Assembly (NCBI GenBank): GCA_013180625.2
Contig: SNVD02004627.1
Coordinates: forward strand, 1 to 64,000
Direction: 5' to 3'
Length of the DNA: 64,000 bases
Source of the DNA: Boswellia sacra
Lineage: Eukaryota; Streptophyta; Magnoliopsida; Sapindales; Burseraceae
Shown here: positions 61,091 to 64,000 of the stretch, piece after piece
Layout: each line of letters starts with the position of its first letter
Position numbering within the stretch: the first letter of the stretch is position 1
Made by a program: the position numbers and the translations under genes
Notes under the pieces: generated by a model
Seen by the model: only the letters and a program-made list of their open reading frames with translations
Databases searched by the model: none
Told to the model about the DNA's origin: nothing

Positions 61091-62226
61091 CCAACGAGGA
61101 CCATCATAAATGAAGCAAGGACTTTTGGTTTCGGGGTGTCGGACTTACCTTTGTTAGGTGTGTCACGCTTGTCTCCCCCCAATGGTTTACGTGCACCACC
61201 TTCTTTTCGAGCAAAGTCCTTCTTGGTATTCCGCTCTCCCCCACCTTTTCCATGGTTGGCCTTCCTATCCTTGAATTGGGAAGTGTAGTCTATGAGGGAT
61301 TCGGCTTCGGCTACAGCTATGGCATCATCAAGATTTTGCACACCGCGCCTTTCAAGCTCGACTCTTGCCCAATCCTTGAGTCCGTCAAGGAAGTAGAAAA
61401 GGGAGTCCTTTTTGGAGATGTCCTCGATTTCTAGGATGATGGTGGTGAACTCTTTGATATACTCCTGAATGGTGCCGCTTTGTTTCAATCAACGGAAGTG
61501 GCCTCTTGCCTCATTTGCAGCAGTGGTAGGAGAGAAGTGCTTCCGAAGTTCTCTCTTGAAGTCCTCCTATGTGTGAAGGGAGAAGATGCCTCTGCCTGCG
61601 TCGCCATGCTTTCGACGCCACCATAATTAGGCTGTATCTCGTAGGAATATAGGTGCAATGGCGATCCTCGAAGCGTCATCATGGACAAGTTTGGCTTTGA
61701 ATTATTGCTCCAAGCCGAATAGGAAGTTTTCAACTTCCGTGGCGTTGTGAGTGTCATTGTATGTGGCGGGAGTAGGCACTTGCATGGTGCTTAGCCCACT
61801 TGTATAAGACGGGTTAGCACAATCACATTGATGATTCTCTTATTTCGTGCGAGTTTCCTCCACTTTTACACGGATTACTCGCAACTCATGCTCCACAAAG
61901 GTTCGCAAGCCCACGAGCTCTCGTGTAATGTTGTGAAGCTTCTTTTCATAAGCTTTGCTGAACTCAAGGATGTTGAACTTTGTGGCTTGAGTGATCTCTC
62001 CATAATCCGTCTCTAGGCCTTCGAGACGGTCAGAGAGGCCTTCAATAGCATTGTCCATCCCTGAGATAGCTTGCTCTATACTAGCAACATGAGGCTCCAA
62101 GGCTTCCGTGGGTGGAGATTTGGACTTATCAAGTTTTCCTTGTGGGCGTGGTTGAGGTTGAGGTTGAGGTTGCTTCTCTCGTCCACGAACTTGCTCCTCC
62201 ATGGTCACTTCAATGTCAGATGCCAT
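61051..62226 (-). pseudogene. Gypsy gag
   Basis: ATG at 62224-62226 (MASDIEVTMEEQVRGREKQP) with a PQ repeat and coiled-coil, ending in a stop at 61840. The retrotrans_gag core is read in pieces after that (FLFGLEQ, then KQSGTIQEYIKEFTTIILEI at 61051-61488), with a Lys/Gly-rich tail. Several stops and frameshifts. Confidence 0.8.
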
Positions 62227-62245
62227 GCTCTTATGCTTAAACCGT

Positions 62246-62257
62246 GCTCTGATACCA
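62246..62257 (-). promoter_or_regulatory. Gypsy primer binding site
   Basis: Minus strand reads TGGTATCAGAGC two bases inside the LTR, a perfect match to the plant initiator-Met tRNA 3' end complement. Confidence 0.92.
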
Positions 62258-62259
62258 AC

Positions 62260-62783
62260 TGTCACGAGCTTAGAGGTTTGCGCAGCACGCTCGTGCGGCA
62301 CTTAGATAACTTGAACTCGAAAGTTGCTAAGTAAGCCTAGTGATTTGCCTTCTCGCTCAAGGAGAAGAAAGAATCGTTGAGTTAAAGAGCTTTGTAGGTA
62401 AGAATAGAAGAGATGGAAGATGGAGACAAGTATTGCTAAGCAAGAGAGCTTTATATTACACTAGAAAGCTTTACAATGCTTGGTTGCTTGGATTTGCTTG
62501 GATGATTTACAAATGAGCCTTGGAGGGGTTTTTATAGTGAACCACCTCTCAAATAGATGGCTAAGATCTAATGCATCTAAGGGTCCTAATTCACTATATA
62601 TAGTCATCTACTAAAATATCTAGATATGTACAAGAGTAGATATGTACAAGAGAGAATTCTATAAACTTGGCTTGCTAGAGAATTCTAGAAGATGGGCTTG
62701 GGCTTGCAAGCTTTCTAGAAGCTAGGCTACGCCTTATACATATTTGGGCTATCTCTAACAAGTAAATTGGGCGGGCCGTAACA
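62260..62783 (-). repeat. Gypsy LTR, right (5' LTR)
   Basis: 524 bp, TGTCACGAGC to GGCCGTAACA on the plus strand. Confidence 0.92.
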
Positions 62784-62787
62784 TTAG

Positions 62788-62799
62788 GCTCCAATGCCA
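62788..62799 (-). promoter_or_regulatory. Copia primer binding site (degenerate)
   Basis: TGGCATTGGAGC, 9 of 12 matching the initiator-Met tRNA site, two bases inside the right copia LTR. The gypsy element inserted four bases beyond it. Confidence 0.7.
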
Positions 62800-62801
62800 G
62801 T

Positions 62802-63374
62802 TGTTGCACAATGCGAAAGCGATACTAACAAAACAACCAAATGCACAACCACAAACTATGCAAGATAATTGAATATAATAATAGCAACTAAAGAGGACAA
62901 CCAATCAATTAACAATACAGAAATAGAAAGAACACCAAGATTTAACGAGGTTCGGTATTGTTACCTACGTCCTTGGACACTGTTGAAGAAATCTTTCACT
63001 ATCTTCAAAGAGAATTACAAATTTTTGAGCCACAATACAAATACCATAACTATTAGGCCAAACTGTAATTATCCAAATAGTTGGGTCAAACTGTAATTAT
63101 CCAAACAATTAGGCAATACTACAAATACCCAGACCCAAAGGGGGAAAAACAAATGTTACAAATTTTAAGGTCCTTATTGAAAGGCCTTTAAATTATGAGA
63201 ACTTATATTGAGACCTTACAAATATGAGGGGGTAAAGGAGAATTTCAATGGGACACTTAAATGAGAAGACTTAGCTTTAATTTATAAGCCCAAGCGTCTC
63301 TAACATAATGACTCTCACTCCATGTGGGATCCTTGCACACACATACAAATGGCTAAAGAGCCAAAACTCCAACA
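62802..63374 (-). repeat. Copia LTR, right (5' LTR)
   Basis: 573 bp, TGTTGCACAATGCGAAAGC to CTCCAACA on the plus strand, pairing with 50417-50972. Confidence 0.9.
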
Positions 63375-63572
63375 AATTGCATCATCTTCGTAGATGAAAT
63401 AAGACATATATATGATGATGGTTGTAGTGGTGATGGTGTGGTGGGAGATAGAGGGGTTGGTGTGTATAATTTAGGAGATGCGAGCACTAGACCTCTTCCA
63501 TCTCATGCGGCCTATTATAGTATATGTTTTGGCCAACCACTAAATTGGCTAACGCCAAATCTATCTTCATAA
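63375..63572 (+). pseudogene. F-box/DUF295 pseudogene, C-terminal part
   Basis: The first five bases are the right copy of the AATTG duplication. Reading on in the frame that ended at 50416 gives CIIFVDEIRHIYDDG, then GVYNLGDASTRPLPSHAAYY and WLTPNLSS, then TAA at 63570-63572. The pattern NC-I-F-D, then G-V-L-D, then the PLP motif is the DUF295 C-terminus, so this is the other half of the split gene. It retains an open frame. Confidence 0.85.
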
Positions 63573-64000
63573 TATATATATATATATATAAAACTTAATA
63601 TTCTAGTAGGCTGTGGTTATACTAATTTAGCACTAACTTCATCATTAATGTAGGTGGTCGAAAGATTTGGGAGATAGAGGCTTTTTTAGGTGATTTCATT
63701 TTCCTTTTTATTATTTACCCTACTTGTATTGCACATACATATGCGTTTGAGGTTGTGAATAGCATTTTATTACTTAATTCTTTGATGCACACTATACCAA
63801 GGAGCTTTTCCTTGTTGCCAAGATTCCCTTATTAGGTGGGATTTTATGTAGTTATAGAGAGGTTTGATTGCTAAGACCTCTATCCCCTGTGCTATCTGGT
63901 TGTCGTGATTATTATATTCAGTGAGCAGCATTATATATGTTAGAAATGATAATATCGTGGGTTCCATTTAATTAATCTTTTCTTTTACATAATTTGTAGT
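63573..64000. other. Downstream of the F-box pseudogene, no gene seen
   Basis: A (TA)n run at 63571-63590, then AT-rich DNA. A 65-codon minus-strand frame at 63770-63967 is not recognised. Confidence 0.5.

Larger units (their letters stand above)
55199..62783 (-). mobile_element. Ty3/gypsy LTR retrotransposon nested in the copia element
   Basis: LTRs are 55199-55747 and 62260-62783 (TGTCACGAG...CGTAACA on the plus strand). TTAG at 55195-55198 and 62784-62787 is the target duplication (4 bp readable). The primer site TGGTATCAGAGC (62257 down to 62246) is a perfect initiator-Met tRNA match. A purine tract GGTGGGGGAGGA lies at the left LTR (55748-55760, complement). Order on the minus strand is gag, protease, RT, RNase H, integrase, then a second RNase H-integrase copy. 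Domain order RT-RH-INT identifies gypsy. Frameshifts and stops make it non-coding overall. Confidence 0.93.
50417..63374 (-). mobile_element. Ty1/copia LTR retrotransposon inserted in the F-box gene
   Basis: LTRs are 50417-50972 and 62802-63374 (TGTTG...CCAACA on the plus strand). The 5-bp target duplication is AATTG at 50412-50416 and 63375-63379. Coding is on the minus strand. The primer site inside the right LTR reads TGGCATTGGAGC (62799 down to 62788), matching the initiator-Met tRNA site TGGTATCAGAGC at 9 of 12 bases. A purine tract (GGTGGAGAAT) sits at the left LTR. A gypsy element (55199-62783) is inserted between the primer site and gag. Several stops break gag-pol, so it is dead. Confidence 0.92.

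Overview
The window reads as nuclear DNA of a dicot plant: AT-rich intergenic DNA, multi-exon genes with short GT-AG introns, long-terminal-repeat retrotransposons, a CACTA transposon, a LINE and hAT-type MITEs. Protein similarity, recalled rather than searched, points to a rosid, perhaps a Citrus-like tree. The species call is inference.

Layout. (1) 1-7.6 kb, minus strand: most of a SEC24-type COPII coat gene, whose 3' end lies left of the window. (2) 7.6-16.6 kb: intergenic DNA with a long-armed foldback element carrying a 32-bp minisatellite (8631-9313) and a textbook hAT MITE (13705-14026, 8-bp target duplication). (3) 16.6-21.3 kb, plus strand: a CCCH + LOTUS + RRM RNA-binding protein gene with a 1-nt frameshift in exon 4. 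(4) 24.4-27.5 kb, minus strand: the chloroplast mTERF protein MTERF9, five exons. It is divergent from (5) 28.4-29.2 kb, plus strand: a small plastid-targeted DnaJ-type zinc protein in four exons. (6) 29.3-47.4 kb: a repeat-dominated block with a SINE and a 10.8-kb decayed CACTA element. The CACTA holds a degraded Ulp1-like C48 peptidase, a nested unit with a 65-bp tandem repeat, and a nested LINE that keeps ORF1 but has no reverse transcriptase. (7) 47.4-49.4 kb: a second hAT-like element containing a foldback minisatellite, and a duplicated copy of the region upstream of the next gene. (8) 49.4-63.6 kb: an F-box/DUF295 (SKIP23-like) pseudogene split by a 13-kb Ty1/copia element, which is itself interrupted by a Ty3/gypsy element. 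The gypsy carries an internal 1.8-kb duplication of its RNase H-integrase end.

The working genes are housekeeping: ER export (SEC24), plastid translation and RNA metabolism (MTERF9, DnaJ-like), and RNA binding (CCCH). They form no joint pathway beyond MTERF9 and the DnaJ-like protein both being plastid-targeted and divergently arranged. I found no operon-like system, CRISPR array or convincingly new protein family. The most interesting content is structural: nested transposons with readable junctions, and single-base lesions in otherwise well-conserved genes.
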